A stretch of DNA of 64,000 nucleotides from Pantoea latae (lineage in GTDB: Bacteria; Pseudomonadota; Gammaproteobacteria; Enterobacterales; Enterobacteriaceae), in the NCBI RefSeq assembly GCF_002077695.1, contig NZ_MWUE01000013.1, positions 62,001-126,000 on the forward strand. The letters run 5' to 3'. The translations under genes were made by a program, and so were the position numbers. The number at the start of each line of letters is the position of its first letter. Positions within the stretch are counted from its first letter, which is position 1. Shown piece after piece: positions 8,602 through 17,127 of the stretch. A model generated the notes under the pieces. It saw only the letters and a list, made by a program, of their open reading frames with translations, was not told the DNA's origin and searched no databases.

Positions 8602-9483
8602 ATGGCGCACAAAGAAATGTGGTATGAAACCCTTCATGCCGGTTTCGGACAATATTTCACGGTCGACAACGAGCTTTACCGGGAAAAGACCGCGCATCAG
8701 GATTTGATCATCTTCGAAAACGCGCAAATGGGCCGCGTAATGGCGCTGGACGGCGTGGTGCAGACCACCGAGCGCGACGAATTCATCTATCACGAAATGA
8801 TGACGCATGTGCCGCTGCTGGCGCACGGCGCGGCGAAGCGCGTGCTGATTATCGGCGGCGGCGACGGCGCGATGTTGCGCGAGGTGTCGCGTCATCAGCA
8901 GCTGGAAAGCATTACCATGGTAGAGATTGACGCCGGCGTGGTGACCTTCTGCCAGCAATATCTCCCCAACCATAGCCAGGGCGCGTATAACGATCCGCGT
9001 CTCAATCTGGTGATCGACGACGGCGTAAACTTCGTCAACCAGACGCAGGATAAATTCGACGTGATCATTTCCGACTGCACCGATCCTGTCGGTCCGGGCG
9101 AGAGTCTGTTCACCTCGGAATTTTACGCGGGCTGTAAAAAGGCGCTGAATCCCGGCGGAATTTTCGTGGCGCAAAACGGCGTCTGCTTCCTGCAGCAAGA
9201 GGAGGCGATCAACAGCCATCGTAAACTAAGCCACTATTTCAGCGACGTCAGTTTTTATCAGGCGGCGATCCCCACCTATTACGGCGGCATTATGACCTTC
9301 GCCTGGGCGAGCGACAATGCGGCGCTGCGTCAGCTCGATCTCGCCACATTGCAGACGCGTTTCGCTGAGGCTGGCCTGCCGTGCCGCTACTACAATCCAG
9401 CGATCCATGTCGGCAGTTTCGCGCTGCCGCAATACCTGCTGAACGCCCTTTATAAGGAGGTGAACCAAATTGCAAAAGCTTAA
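8602..9483 (+). CDS. speE: spermidine synthase SpeE
   Basis: SpeE transfers an aminopropyl group from decarboxylated S-adenosylmethionine to putrescine, giving spermidine. The 293-residue product has the aminopropyltransferase motifs: the N-terminal [13 protein letters not shown], the cofactor loop [15 protein letters not shown] near residue 80, and the catalytic region [18 protein letters not shown] near 155 with the active-site aspartate. It starts at ATG after GAGAGGAG. Its last codons overlap the speD start by 14 bases, as in the classical speED operon. Confidence 0.97.
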   Translation: MAHKEMWYETLHAGFGQYFTVDNELYREKTAHQDLIIFENAQMGRVMALDGVVQTTERDEFIYHEMMTHVPLLAHGAAKRVLIIGGGDGAMLREVSRHQQLESITMVEIDAGVVTFCQQYLPNHSQGAYNDPRLNLVIDDGVNFVNQTQDKFDVIISDCTDPVGPGESLFTSEFYAGCKKALNPGGIFVAQNGVCFLQQEEAINSHRKLSHYFSDVSFYQAAIPTYYGGIMTFAWASDNAALRQLDLATLQTRFAEAGLPCRYYNPAIHVGSFALPQYLLNALYKEVNQIAKA

Positions 9484-10279
9484 ACTGCATGGCTTCAACA
9501 ACCTGACCAAAAGCCTGAGTTTTTGTATTTACGATATTTGCTATGCGAATACTGAAGCCGAGCGCGATGGCTATATCGCCTATATCGACGAGCAGTACAA
9601 CGCCAATCGTCTGACGGAGATCCTGACGGAGACCTGTTCGATCATCGGCGCGAACGTGCTGAATATCGCGCGCCAGGATTATGAACCGCAGGGCGCCAGC
9701 GTCACCATTCTGGTGAGCGAAGAGCCGATCGATCCCAAAGATATCGACAACTCGGAGCATCCTGGCCCGCTGCCTAATTCCGTGGTGGCGCACCTCGATA
9801 AAAGCCATATTTGCGTGCACACCTACCCGGAAAGCCATCCTGAAGGCGGACTCTGCACCTTCCGCGCCGATATCGAAGTCTCCACCTGCGGCGTAATCTC
9901 TCCGCTAAAGGCGCTGAATTACCTGATCCACCAGCTGGAATCCGATATTGTCACCGTCGACTATCGCGTGCGCGGTTTTACCCGCGACGTTAACGGCGTA
10001 AAACACTTTATCGACCATGAGATTAATTCGATCCAGAACTTTATGTCGGAAGATATGAAGGCGATGTATGACATGGTGGATGTGAACGTTTATCAGGAAA
10101 ATATCTTTCACACCAAGATGTTGCTGAAGGAATTTGACCTGAAGCACTACCTGTTTAATACCCGCCCGGAGGATCTCAGCCCGGCCGAGCATAAGCGGAT
10201 TACCGACCTGCTGTGGAAGGAGATGCGCGAGATTTACTACGGCCGCAATATTCCGGCGGTGGGGTTGAAGACGGTGTAA
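9470..10279 (+). CDS. speD: S-adenosylmethionine decarboxylase proenzyme SpeD
   Basis: SpeD makes decarboxylated S-adenosylmethionine for SpeE. The 269-residue proenzyme self-cleaves between Lys111 and Ser112 ([19 protein letters not shown]) to create its pyruvoyl group. The start is TTG at 9470, chosen because [13 protein letters not shown] matches the E. coli N-terminus and because a strong AAGGAGGTGA ribosome site ends a few bases before it. The gene overlaps the end of speE. The C-terminus is a few residues longer than in E. coli. A GC-rich hairpin with a T-rich tail follows at 10284-10328. Confidence 0.96.
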   Translation: MQKLKLHGFNNLTKSLSFCIYDICYANTEAERDGYIAYIDEQYNANRLTEILTETCSIIGANVLNIARQDYEPQGASVTILVSEEPIDPKDIDNSEHPGPLPNSVVAHLDKSHICVHTYPESHPEGGLCTFRADIEVSTCGVISPLKALNYLIHQLESDIVTVDYRVRGFTRDVNGVKHFIDHEINSIQNFMSEDMKAMYDMVDVNVYQENIFHTKMLLKEFDLKHYLFNTRPEDLSPAEHKRITDLLWKEMREIYYGRNIPAVGLKTV

Positions 10280-10283
10280 TCGT

Positions 10284-10328
10284 GGGCGCGCGCAATGTGG
10301 GATAAGGATGCCGGGCGCGCGCCGTTTT
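10284..10328 (+). terminator. probable speD terminator
   Basis: GGCGCGCG at 10285-10292 pairs with CGCGCGCC at 10316-10323, followed by GTTTTGTTGG. The loop is long (about 23 bases), so efficiency is uncertain. Confidence 0.55.
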
Positions 10329-10383
10329 GTTGGTTGGGATGTTAGGGTGAGTGTTAATCGCTTGCCGGGCTGTGGCCATGGGG

Positions 10384-10532
10384 TTGATGGGGTGCCTGTG
10401 CGGCAGAGTACTCCGGTTACATGCTCAAACCTGCTTTGTAGTTTTTTCTAAGCTGCCTGTACGGCAGTGCACTTCAGGCCAGTTAGATCCGGCTCATTCC
10501 CGTTTTTCTAAGCTGCCTGTACGGCAGTGAAC
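10384..10532 (-). CRISPR. short type I-F CRISPR array (array 1)
   Basis: Three 28-base repeats lie at 10384-10411 (strongly degenerate), 10445-10472 (one change) and 10505-10532 (intact). They are separated by spacers of 33 and 32 bases (10412-10444 and 10473-10504). The intact repeat reads TTTCTAAGCTGCC...GGCAGTGAAC on the plus strand, the reverse complement of the known type I-F repeat that begins GTTCACTGCCG. Transcription is therefore inferred to run leftward, with the leader on the right and the decayed repeat at the far end, as expected. No cas gene is nearby. Confidence 0.9.
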
Positions 10533-10680
10533 TGTTACCTTACCAAACTAACCTACTCATATCTCGATAAAAAAACAGCACTATTGGCGCTATACCCCTT
10601 TTATTTGGTACGCACTTCCACACCTTATTTTTCAATAAGTTATATCCGGTCGCCAAAAAAGGGTTTGGAAAAGTATTCCG
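10533..10680 (-). promoter_or_regulatory. leader of CRISPR array 1
   Basis: This AT-rich stretch begins TGTTACCTTACC directly beside the intact repeat and is related to the leader of array 2 (24001 onward). Shared features are TGTTACCT at the boundary, CCCTTTTATT about 62-64 bases in, and a later AAAAAGGGT. The small open frame at 10527-10757 spans repeat and leader and has no other coding support. The rest of the gap up to 10841 shows nothing recognisable. Confidence 0.7.
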
Positions 10681-10841
10681 GATTAAAAACCCAAGCGGGA
10701 AATGCCTCTCACTCTCGCAAAAAAAGCAGGATTACCTTTGTCAGCGTCAGCGCTTAACCCCACTCACACGCGTAATATTCCCCGCGCATCTCTCTTATTG
10801 AGCTCAACCAGTGAAAAGCTGACGCAGCCCGTTCAGCAAAC

Positions 10842-11603
10842 CTAATCCGTCAGCGTCAGCGCAATCCCGCGCTCGCGCAGCGTGCGGCACACCTCATCGT
10901 CTAAGCGGCTGTCGGTCACTACATCGGTCAGCTCATCCACCGGCGCGGCGCAGAACAGCGACCAGGAGCCATACTTGCTGCTATCCGCCAGCAGGATACG
11001 GCGCCCCGCATTCGCCAGCAGATCCCGCTTCAGCCCGGCCTTCTCTTCTGTCGGCGTGGTAATGCCGCGCTCCAGGCTCCAGGAGTTGCAGCTGACGAAT
11101 GCGATATCGGGGTTAATGCTGCGCAGCAGACGACGCCCGTGCTCGCCGATACAGGACTGGCTAGAGTCGTCGATGCGGCCGCCGATGATGGTCACTTCAA
11201 TCTGTTTGAATTCGGAAAGAAACAGCGCGATATGCAGATCGGCGGTGATCACGCGCAGCGGCAGATGCGTCAGCTGACGCGCCAGCTCCAGCATGGTGGT
11301 GCCGGCGTCCAGCACCACCGCGTCGCCCGACTGTACAAACGTAGCGGCGTGATGGGCAATCGCCTGCTTCTCTGCCAGATTACGCTGCATCTTCTCCAGC
11401 GTAGTGGGCTGCGCCGGAATAAAGCGATTCAGCGTGACGCCGCCGTGGCTGCGGCTAATCACCCCTTCCTTATCCAGCTTAATCAAATCACGTCGAATGG
11501 TTGCTGGCGAGGCGGAGATCGCACTCACCAGCTGATCAACAGTCACCAGATTATGGCTTTTCAGATAGTCCATAATCTGGTCAAGGCGACTTTGTCCCTT
11601 CAT
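10842..11603 (-). CDS. DeoR/GlpR-family transcriptional regulator
   Basis: A 253-residue regulator with an N-terminal helix-turn-helix ([20 protein letters not shown] then [18 protein letters not shown] near 30-48) and a C-terminal sugar-phosphate sensor domain containing the family motifs [11 protein letters not shown] near 100, IIGGRID near 140 and LLADSSKYG near 207. It sits 6 bases after pdxA2 on the same strand and probably controls both arms of the divergent sugar-acid locus in response to a phosphorylated intermediate. It resembles E. coli YgbI, which is associated with acid-sugar genes of the same kinase family. Confidence 0.88.
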   Translation of the reverse strand: MKGQSRLDQIMDYLKSHNLVTVDQLVSAISASPATIRRDLIKLDKEGVISRSHGGVTLNRFIPAQPTTLEKMQRNLAEKQAIAHHAATFVQSGDAVVLDAGTTMLELARQLTHLPLRVITADLHIALFLSEFKQIEVTIIGGRIDDSSQSCIGEHGRRLLRSINPDIAFVSCNSWSLERGITTPTEEKAGLKRDLLANAGRRILLADSSKYGSWSLFCAAPVDELTDVVTDSRLDDEVCRTLRERGIALTLTD

Positions 11604-11609
11604 ATTTCC

Positions 11610-12590
11610 CTATGCTAGCTGCATCGCGAGTTTAATGGAGATCGCCATGCTCTCAGACTTCGCTTTTCCTGTCCATGCGATATCAAAAGCGGTGCCGTGG
11701 TCCGCAGAGGTGCGGATAAACGGCAAACCGGCAGTGATATTGACGCCGTCGTAAAAGCCAAGCAGTTTCAACGGGATATGCCCCTGATCGTGATACATCG
11801 CCACCACAATGTCATACTGCCCTTCCTGACACTGCAGGAACACCGTATCCGGCGGACAGGGACCGAAAACCTCGATGCCCTGCTCCTTCATCGCCTTCAC
11901 CGCTGGCGCGACGGTGGTGATCTCCTCGTCGCCGAACAGGCCGTTTTCGCCGGCGTGCGGGTTGACGCCAGCCACCGCGATACGCGGCTTTTCAAAGCCG
12001 ACGCGGCGAAGGAAGGTGTCCGCCATGCCGATCACCGTTTTAATGCGCGTCTGGTTCAACGTGTCGAGGAACTTGCGCAGCGCGATATGGGTGGTGACGT
12101 GAATAACCTTTAGCTTATCGGTGTAGAGCACCATCGCGTAATCTTTGGTGTCGGTCAGATGCGCCAGCAGCTCAGTGTGGCCGGGATAGAGATGACCCGC
12201 CGAGTGCAGCGCCTCTTTATTCAGCGGCGCGGTGGCGATCGCCTGGACTTCGCCCGCCAGCGCCAGCTCGGTGGCGCGCTTTACGCAGCGCCAGGCGAGA
12301 TCGCCCGCCTGCTTCTGCACCACGCCGGGCTTCAGGGTGTCTGGATCGGCCAGTGGCTCATCGATCACGTTGATGATGCCCGGCGCAAAGTGCGCCTCTT
12401 TTACGCTATCCAGCACGCGCAGCTCCACCTGCGGCGTAATATTCAGGGCAAGAATACGACGCAGCGTCGCCGCGCATCCCACCACCACCGCCGGCGCGCC
12501 GTTAAGGTCGCCTTCCGCCAGCGCTTTGATGATGATCTCCGGGCTGATGCCCGCCGGATCGCCCATGGTCACCGCAATAATTTTACTCAC
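11610..12590 (-). CDS. pdxA2: PdxA2-type D-threonate/D-erythronate 4-phosphate dehydrogenase
   Basis: PdxA2 enzymes oxidise a four-carbon acid-sugar 4-phosphate and decarboxylate it to dihydroxyacetone phosphate. Seen are the PdxA-family start IIAVTMGDPAGISPEI, the metal-binding histidines in YPGHTELLAHL, HVTTHIALR and AMYHDQGHIPLKLLGF, and the C-terminal FIRTSADHGTAFDIAWTGKA. The partner kinase dtnK is directly upstream, which separates it from the vitamin B6 enzyme PdxA. The start is the GTG at 12590, placed by the GAGGAG site before it and overlapping the dtnK stop by 8 bases. The 326-residue length fits. The substrate is inferred from context. Confidence 0.88.
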   Translation of the reverse strand: MSKIIAVTMGDPAGISPEIIIKALAEGDLNGAPAVVVGCAATLRRILALNITPQVELRVLDSVKEAHFAPGIINVIDEPLADPDTLKPGVVQKQAGDLAWRCVKRATELALAGEVQAIATAPLNKEALHSAGHLYPGHTELLAHLTDTKDYAMVLYTDKLKVIHVTTHIALRKFLDTLNQTRIKTVIGMADTFLRRVGFEKPRIAVAGVNPHAGENGLFGDEEITTVAPAVKAMKEQGIEVFGPCPPDTVFLQCQEGQYDIVVAMYHDQGHIPLKLLGFYDGVNITAGLPFIRTSADHGTAFDIAWTGKAKSESMAISIKLAMQLA

Positions 12591-13842
12591 TCGACTTCTC
12601 CTCAATAAAACGAATGGCTGCTACCAGGGTGTTTTCGTCGCCAAAACCGCCCGCTTTGGTCATCACCGGCAGGGTAAATTCACTGTTAAGCAGGACGCCG
12701 TGCGGCACGCAGCCCGCCACGATGCCCTGAATCTGAAAGCCGCTGGCGCCCAGCGCCTGCGCCACCGCAATCGCCACGTCGCCGCCGGAAAGATAGAGCC
12801 CGGCAGGCCGCTGCGCGCGGCAGATGGTCAGGATCAGCTCGCCTAAAAACCGGCAAATCGCCTCGCCAAGCTGCTGACGCGTGATCTGCTGCTGCTGACA
12901 AAGCGCGTCGATCTCATGCCGCTGATCGGCGCGCTGACAGGTGCGGAGCACCGTATGACGCCCGTCGCGCAGCGCGGCGATGGCCTGCGCGGCCCACTGT
13001 GCGCCGTCTGGCCAGCGCGGCTGGCCAAACAGCTGGCGGATATCCACCTCCACCAGCGTAATCTCTCGCTGTGCAGCCAGCCGGGCGATCTGCTGCTGCG
13101 CGCTGGCGCTCATCGATCCGATGGCCGCCAGCACCGGCGCGGCATCGCGTGCGGCAAGCTGCGCGCCGAGCGCGTCGCTCAGACCGGCGGCGCCGACCAG
13201 CAGCGGGGTGTCGTCAAGCTGCGCGGCAGCGGCCAGGATGCGTGCGATATCGCTTTCGTGCTCTGCATCGATCACCACCGCGCCCTCTGCCTCAGCCAGC
13301 CGCGCAGGAAAGCGATCGCTGCGCAGCGTGGCGAGATCGATTTCACTGCCGTCGATCCCCAGCTGCGTTAAGACGCGTCCGCTGATCACTGGCGTTTTCG
13401 GATCGCTGGCGTATTCGGTTTCGAGCAGCGGCACGCCGTTCACCCGCACTTCACCGCCAAGCGTGACGCGCCCCAGCCGCGGCACGGCAGGCACAATCAG
13501 CGCCCGCTGTTTGCCGCTGGCGGTCAGCGCGGCGCGCACCTCTGCGCCGATGTTGCCGCGCAGCGTGGAGTCGATCTTTTTAAACAGCCAGCCCTGCGCA
13601 ATAAAAGCCTGATGCCGACGCACCACCGCTTCCGTGCGCGCGGCTGCCTCTTGCGCGTTGAGGGCACGGCTGTCGGTGCTGATCACCCAGACGTCGGCGG
13701 CGTCTGCCTCCAGCGGCGTCTCGCTGCTGAACAGCACATGCACGCGCGCCCCCGCCTGGGCCAGTCCGCTGCCCGCGTCGTTGGCGCCGGTAAAATCATC
13801 CGCGATCACCAGCACCGGCGTTTTCCAGGACTTCTGCGTCAT
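12583..13842 (-). CDS. dtnK: four-carbon acid sugar kinase DtnK (DUF1537 family)
   Basis: A 419-residue kinase of the acid-sugar family (formerly DUF1537) that phosphorylates D-threonate or a related four-carbon acid sugar at O-4. The N-terminal domain has VLVIADDFTGANDAGSGLAQAG near residue 10 and the DSTLRGN motif near 93; the C-terminal nucleotide-binding domain has LYLSGGDVAIAVAQALG near 350 and ends with VMTKAGGFGDENTL near 393. It is the first gene of the leftward operon and overlaps pdxA2. In published pathways kinase plus PdxA2 converts D-threonate to dihydroxyacetone phosphate. The exact substrate here is not proven. Confidence 0.87.
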   Translation of the reverse strand: MTQKSWKTPVLVIADDFTGANDAGSGLAQAGARVHVLFSSETPLEADAADVWVISTDSRALNAQEAAARTEAVVRRHQAFIAQGWLFKKIDSTLRGNIGAEVRAALTASGKQRALIVPAVPRLGRVTLGGEVRVNGVPLLETEYASDPKTPVISGRVLTQLGIDGSEIDLATLRSDRFPARLAEAEGAVVIDAEHESDIARILAAAAQLDDTPLLVGAAGLSDALGAQLAARDAAPVLAAIGSMSASAQQQIARLAAQREITLVEVDIRQLFGQPRWPDGAQWAAQAIAALRDGRHTVLRTCQRADQRHEIDALCQQQQITRQQLGEAICRFLGELILTICRAQRPAGLYLSGGDVAIAVAQALGASGFQIQGIVAGCVPHGVLLNSEFTLPVMTKAGGFGDENTLVAAIRFIEEKSSE

Positions 13843-14031
13843 TTTCTCTCCCGATTCGACTCTGTGCCGCTGTTAATGATTATATTCAATCATGATTGAT
13901 TATATGTGAGCAAGATCAAATTAATCGAAATCAATATGCCCTATAAATTGAGGCACAGTAAGTGACAGACATCGCACTGACGTGAGCAAAACCAATCATT
14001 CAGTCTGGAACCGCAGTAATAAGGGTATGAA
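13843..14031. promoter_or_regulatory. divergent control region of the sugar-acid locus
   Basis: These 189 AT-rich bases separate dtnK and the Fe-alcohol dehydrogenase gene. They contain a perfect palindrome CAATCATGATTG (13887-13898), two direct copies of TGATTATAT (13877-13885 and 13897-13905) and a partial CRP-like site TGTGAGCAAGATCAAA (13905-13920). The palindrome or the direct repeats are candidates for the DeoR operator. Confidence 0.6.
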
Positions 14032-15180
14032 ATGAACATCAACAGCACGGTAATTAGCGGCTATCAGGCGCTGAACGACATTAGCTATCTGCTGAAAGAG
14101 AAGGCCAGCGCGCTGCTGGTGACCGACAAGAATATTGAAACCATTCCGGCGGTGCAGACGCTGATCGCCCAGCTGAAGCAGCACATCGCCAGCGTTAGCG
14201 TGATCAACAGCGTGCCGCCGGAGCCGAGCCAGCACGACGTCGCCGCTATCCTGGCGGCGCTGCCCACGCGTGACGTAGATCTGGTGATTGGCGTCGGTGG
14301 CGGCAGCGTGCTGGATGTTGCCAAGCTGCTGTCGGTGCTCTGCGTCGACCACGCCCCATCGCTGGAGGCGCTGCTGGCGGGCGAAAAACCGGTGACGCGC
14401 ACCACCTCGCTGCTGATCCCGACCACCGCAGGCACCGGTTCGGAAGCGACGCCGAACGCCATTCTGGCGATCCCGGAACGCGAAACCAAAGTCGGCATTA
14501 TCTCGCCGGTGATGCTGCCCGACTTCGTGGCGCTGGTGCCGGAGCTGACCACCAGCATGCCGGCGCATATCGCCTCTTCCACCGGCATCGACGCCCTGTG
14601 CCATCTGATCGAATGCTTCACCGCCACGGTGTCGAATCCCGTCAGCGACAACTACGCGCTGATCGGCATGAAAAAGCTGTTCGCCAGCCTCGAAACCGCC
14701 GTTGCCGAGCCACATAATCTGCAGGCGCGTCTGGATATGCTGTGGGCCTCTTATTACGGCGGCGCGGCGATCGCCCACGCGGGCACGCATCTGGTGCACG
14801 CCATGTCCTATCCGCTGGGCGGCAAATATCATCTGCCGCACGGCGTCGCCAACGCCATTCTGCTGGCGCCCTGCATGACCTTCGTTCGTCCCTCCGCGGT
14901 GAGCAAATTCGCTCAGGCCTACGATCTGCTGCCCGACGCCGATCTCGCGCTGGACGACGAGGCGAAATCGCACGCGCTGGTGGCTTACTTCACCGCGCTG
15001 GTTAAACGTCTGCGGCTGCCCGCCAGCCTTGAAGAGCTTGGCATCGGCCCGGATCACCTGCCCTATTTAGTGGAAGCGGCGCTCGACGTGCAGCGTCTGA
15101 TGAAGAACGTGCCTGCTGCCGTCAGCGCGAATGACGTCCGTGACGTCTACCTGACGCTGTTCCCTTCACACCAGGAATAA
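14032..15180 (+). CDS. iron-containing alcohol dehydrogenase
   Basis: A 382-residue NAD(P)-dependent dehydrogenase of the Fe-ADH (group III) family. Seen are the cofactor motif VIGVGGGSVLDVAK near residue 86, the PTTAGTGSEATPNAI segment near 130, and metal ligands fitting D187 and H191 (GIDALCHLIE), H256 (THLVHAMSYPLG) and H270 (HLPHGVANAI). Members act on short alcohols, aldehydes, lactaldehyde or hydroxy acids. Here it heads a four-gene operon and may reduce the aldehyde released by the aldolase encoded next, 10 bases downstream. The specific substrate is unknown. Confidence 0.88.
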   Translation: MNINSTVISGYQALNDISYLLKEKASALLVTDKNIETIPAVQTLIAQLKQHIASVSVINSVPPEPSQHDVAAILAALPTRDVDLVIGVGGGSVLDVAKLLSVLCVDHAPSLEALLAGEKPVTRTTSLLIPTTAGTGSEATPNAILAIPERETKVGIISPVMLPDFVALVPELTTSMPAHIASSTGIDALCHLIECFTATVSNPVSDNYALIGMKKLFASLETAVAEPHNLQARLDMLWASYYGGAAIAHAGTHLVHAMSYPLGGKYHLPHGVANAILLAPCMTFVRPSAVSKFAQAYDLLPDADLALDDEAKSHALVAYFTALVKRLRLPASLEELGIGPDHLPYLVEAALDVQRLMKNVPAAVSANDVRDVYLTLFPSHQE

Positions 15181-15190
15181 AGAGGATTGT

Positions 15191-16075
15191 ATGAGCCAGA
15201 AAATTACCGGCGTATTGACCGCCATTGTCACCTGTTTCGATCGGGAAGGCGCCTTTAACCCGGCCGCCCAGCGCGAGCAGGTAAAACGCCAGCTGGATGC
15301 GGGCAACGGCATCTTCTGCGGCGGCACCAACGGCGAATTCTTTGTGCTGAACGAGCAGGAGAAGGTCGCGGTGACTGAAACCTGCGTCGATGAGGTTAAC
15401 GGCCGCGCGCCGGTCGTGGCGCATATCGGCGAGATCTCGACGCGTGAGACCATTCGCCTCGGCAAACAGATTGCGAAGCTGGGCGTCGATGCCGTTTCCG
15501 TGATCACTCCCTATTTTGTGCCGCTCAAGCAGGACGAGCTGATCTACCACTACCAGACGGTGGCTGACGCCCTTGAGGTGCCGCTGTTCCTCTACAACAT
15601 TCCGGCGCGCACCGGCAACACGCTGCAGCCGGAAACCGTGCGCGCGCTGGCGTCGCATCCCAATATTATCGGCATCAAAGATTCGGCAGGCAGCTATGAG
15701 AGCCTGAGCGGCTTTATTAAGGCAGCGGAAGGCATCGAGAACTTTGACGTGCTCAATGGCCCCGACTCGCTGATCCATCAGGGCTTCGTCGACGGCTGCT
15801 CCGCCTGTATCTCCGGTCTGGCCAACGCCGCGCCGAACGAGATCAACGCCATCTGGGCGCGCTTCAACGCGGGCGATATCGAGGGTTCACGCGCGGCGCA
15901 GGAGAACGTGACCGGCCTGCGCACCGACCTCTACAGCATCGGCTTCTCGCCGGCGGCGGTGAAGAAAGCGGTGGCGCTGCTCGGCTACGACGTCGGCGAG
16001 AGCCGCTACGCGGTGCGCTTTAGTGCCGACGAAGAGCAAAAAATCCGTCAGGTCGTCAATCAGTACCTGAAGTAA
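15191..16075 (+). CDS. DapA-family aldolase (dihydrodipicolinate synthase/NAL superfamily)
   Basis: A 294-residue class I aldolase of the DapA/N-acetylneuraminate lyase family. The Schiff-base lysine is K163 in NIIGIKDSAGS, with the catalytic tyrosine Y135 in FLYNIPARTG; the pyruvate-carboxylate loop reads GGTNGEF (44-50) rather than the G-T-T-G-E of true DapA. It is therefore probably a catabolic 2-keto-3-deoxy-sugar-acid aldolase or similar lyase giving pyruvate, not a lysine-synthesis enzyme. Its place between two dehydrogenase genes supports a catabolic role. Substrate not known. Confidence 0.87.
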   Translation: MSQKITGVLTAIVTCFDREGAFNPAAQREQVKRQLDAGNGIFCGGTNGEFFVLNEQEKVAVTETCVDEVNGRAPVVAHIGEISTRETIRLGKQIAKLGVDAVSVITPYFVPLKQDELIYHYQTVADALEVPLFLYNIPARTGNTLQPETVRALASHPNIIGIKDSAGSYESLSGFIKAAEGIENFDVLNGPDSLIHQGFVDGCSACISGLANAAPNEINAIWARFNAGDIEGSRAAQENVTGLRTDLYSIGFSPAAVKKAVALLGYDVGESRYAVRFSADEEQKIRQVVNQYLK

Positions 16076-16134
16076 TGGCCGTCAGGGCAGCCGTTGCTGC
16101 CCTTGCCTGTTCGACTTACACACCGGGAAACGCG

Positions 16135-17088
16135 ATGAAAGTAATCTGCACCTCGCCGTCGTTCGCGAAATATGACGCGGCGCCAATTGAAATCCTCAAC
16201 CAGCACGGCTTCGAGCTGGTGACTCTGCCCGCCGACGCGTCGCCTGAGGCGCTGGCGCCACACCTGCCGGAAACGGTGGCGATGATCGTTGCCTTTACCG
16301 AGGTAAACGAGGCGCTGCTGGCGCAGGCGCCGCAGCTGAAGATCGTCTGCAAGCACGGCGTCGGCGTCGACAATATCGACCTTGACGCCACGCGCGCGCG
16401 CGGCATCTACGTTACCAACGTGCCGGACGCCAACAAGCACGCCGTCGCCGACTTCGCCTTTGCGCTGATCCTCAACGCCGCGCGTCAGGTGACGCAGGCG
16501 GCGACGGAAACGCGCGCCGGAAGCTGGCCGCGCATTTTCGCCACCGACGTCTACGGCAAAACCCTGGGCATTATTGGGCTAGGCAATATCGGCAAGCAGG
16601 TGGCGCTGCGCGCGAAAGGCTTCAACATGCGCGTCATCGCCTTTGATTTCTATCCCGACGAGGCGTTTGCCGCCGAGCACGGCATTACCTTCGTCAGCCT
16701 CGATCGGCTGACGGAAGAGAGCGACTTCATCACCCTGCATACGCCGTTAACCGACCAGACGCGCAACCTGTTCGACGGCGCGCGCCTGCGTCGCATGAAG
16801 AAGAGCGCCTTTTTGATCAACGTGTCGCGCGGCGGCGTGGTGAATGAAGAGGATCTCTTCCAGGCGCTGCAGGACAACGTGATTGCGGGTGCGGCGGCTG
16901 ACGTCTTTGTTCAGGAGCCACTCACCACCCATCCGCTGTTTAGCCTGAGCAACTTTATCCCGACCTCGCATATCGCCGGCTATACCGACGGTGCCATCAG
17001 CGCCATCGGCGAACGCTGCGTATCGCAGATCCTGCAGTGCGTTCAACAGCATGAGCGGCCGGTCAACGTGATGAACGGGCTGGCGTAA
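16135..17088 (+). CDS. D-2-hydroxyacid dehydrogenase (PGDH-like)
   Basis: A 317-residue NAD-dependent 2-hydroxyacid dehydrogenase. The Rossmann motif GLGNIGKQVA begins near residue 148, and catalytic residues fit R232 (NVSRGGVVNEE), E261 (VQEPL) and H279 (TSHIAGYTD). The KHGVGVDNIDLDATRARGI segment near 73 is typical of phosphoglycerate-dehydrogenase-like enzymes. The ATG at 16135 after a GGGAAA site is preferred to upstream in-frame codons because MKVICTSPSF begins the fold. It is the third gene of the plus-strand operon. It may interconvert a 2-keto acid and a hydroxy acid of the pathway. Confidence 0.87.
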   Translation: MKVICTSPSFAKYDAAPIEILNQHGFELVTLPADASPEALAPHLPETVAMIVAFTEVNEALLAQAPQLKIVCKHGVGVDNIDLDATRARGIYVTNVPDANKHAVADFAFALILNAARQVTQAATETRAGSWPRIFATDVYGKTLGIIGLGNIGKQVALRAKGFNMRVIAFDFYPDEAFAAEHGITFVSLDRLTEESDFITLHTPLTDQTRNLFDGARLRRMKKSAFLINVSRGGVVNEEDLFQALQDNVIAGAAADVFVQEPLTTHPLFSLSNFIPTSHIAGYTDGAISAIGERCVSQILQCVQQHERPVNVMNGLA

Positions 17089-17127
17089 GCGCCGCCCTCG
17101 CCTGCAACCTGATTCGAGTGGAAAACA

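Noticed and set aside
10527..10757. 76-codon plus-strand frame downstream of CRISPR array 1
   Set aside because: It begins inside the last repeat and covers the AT-rich leader; no domain, no ribosome site and an unusual composition compared with neighbouring genes.
16076..16134. Upstream in-frame extension of the 2-hydroxyacid dehydrogenase to 16075
   Set aside because: The added residues (VRAAVAALACSTYTPGNA) do not belong to the fold, and the ATG at 16135 has a fitting ribosome site.
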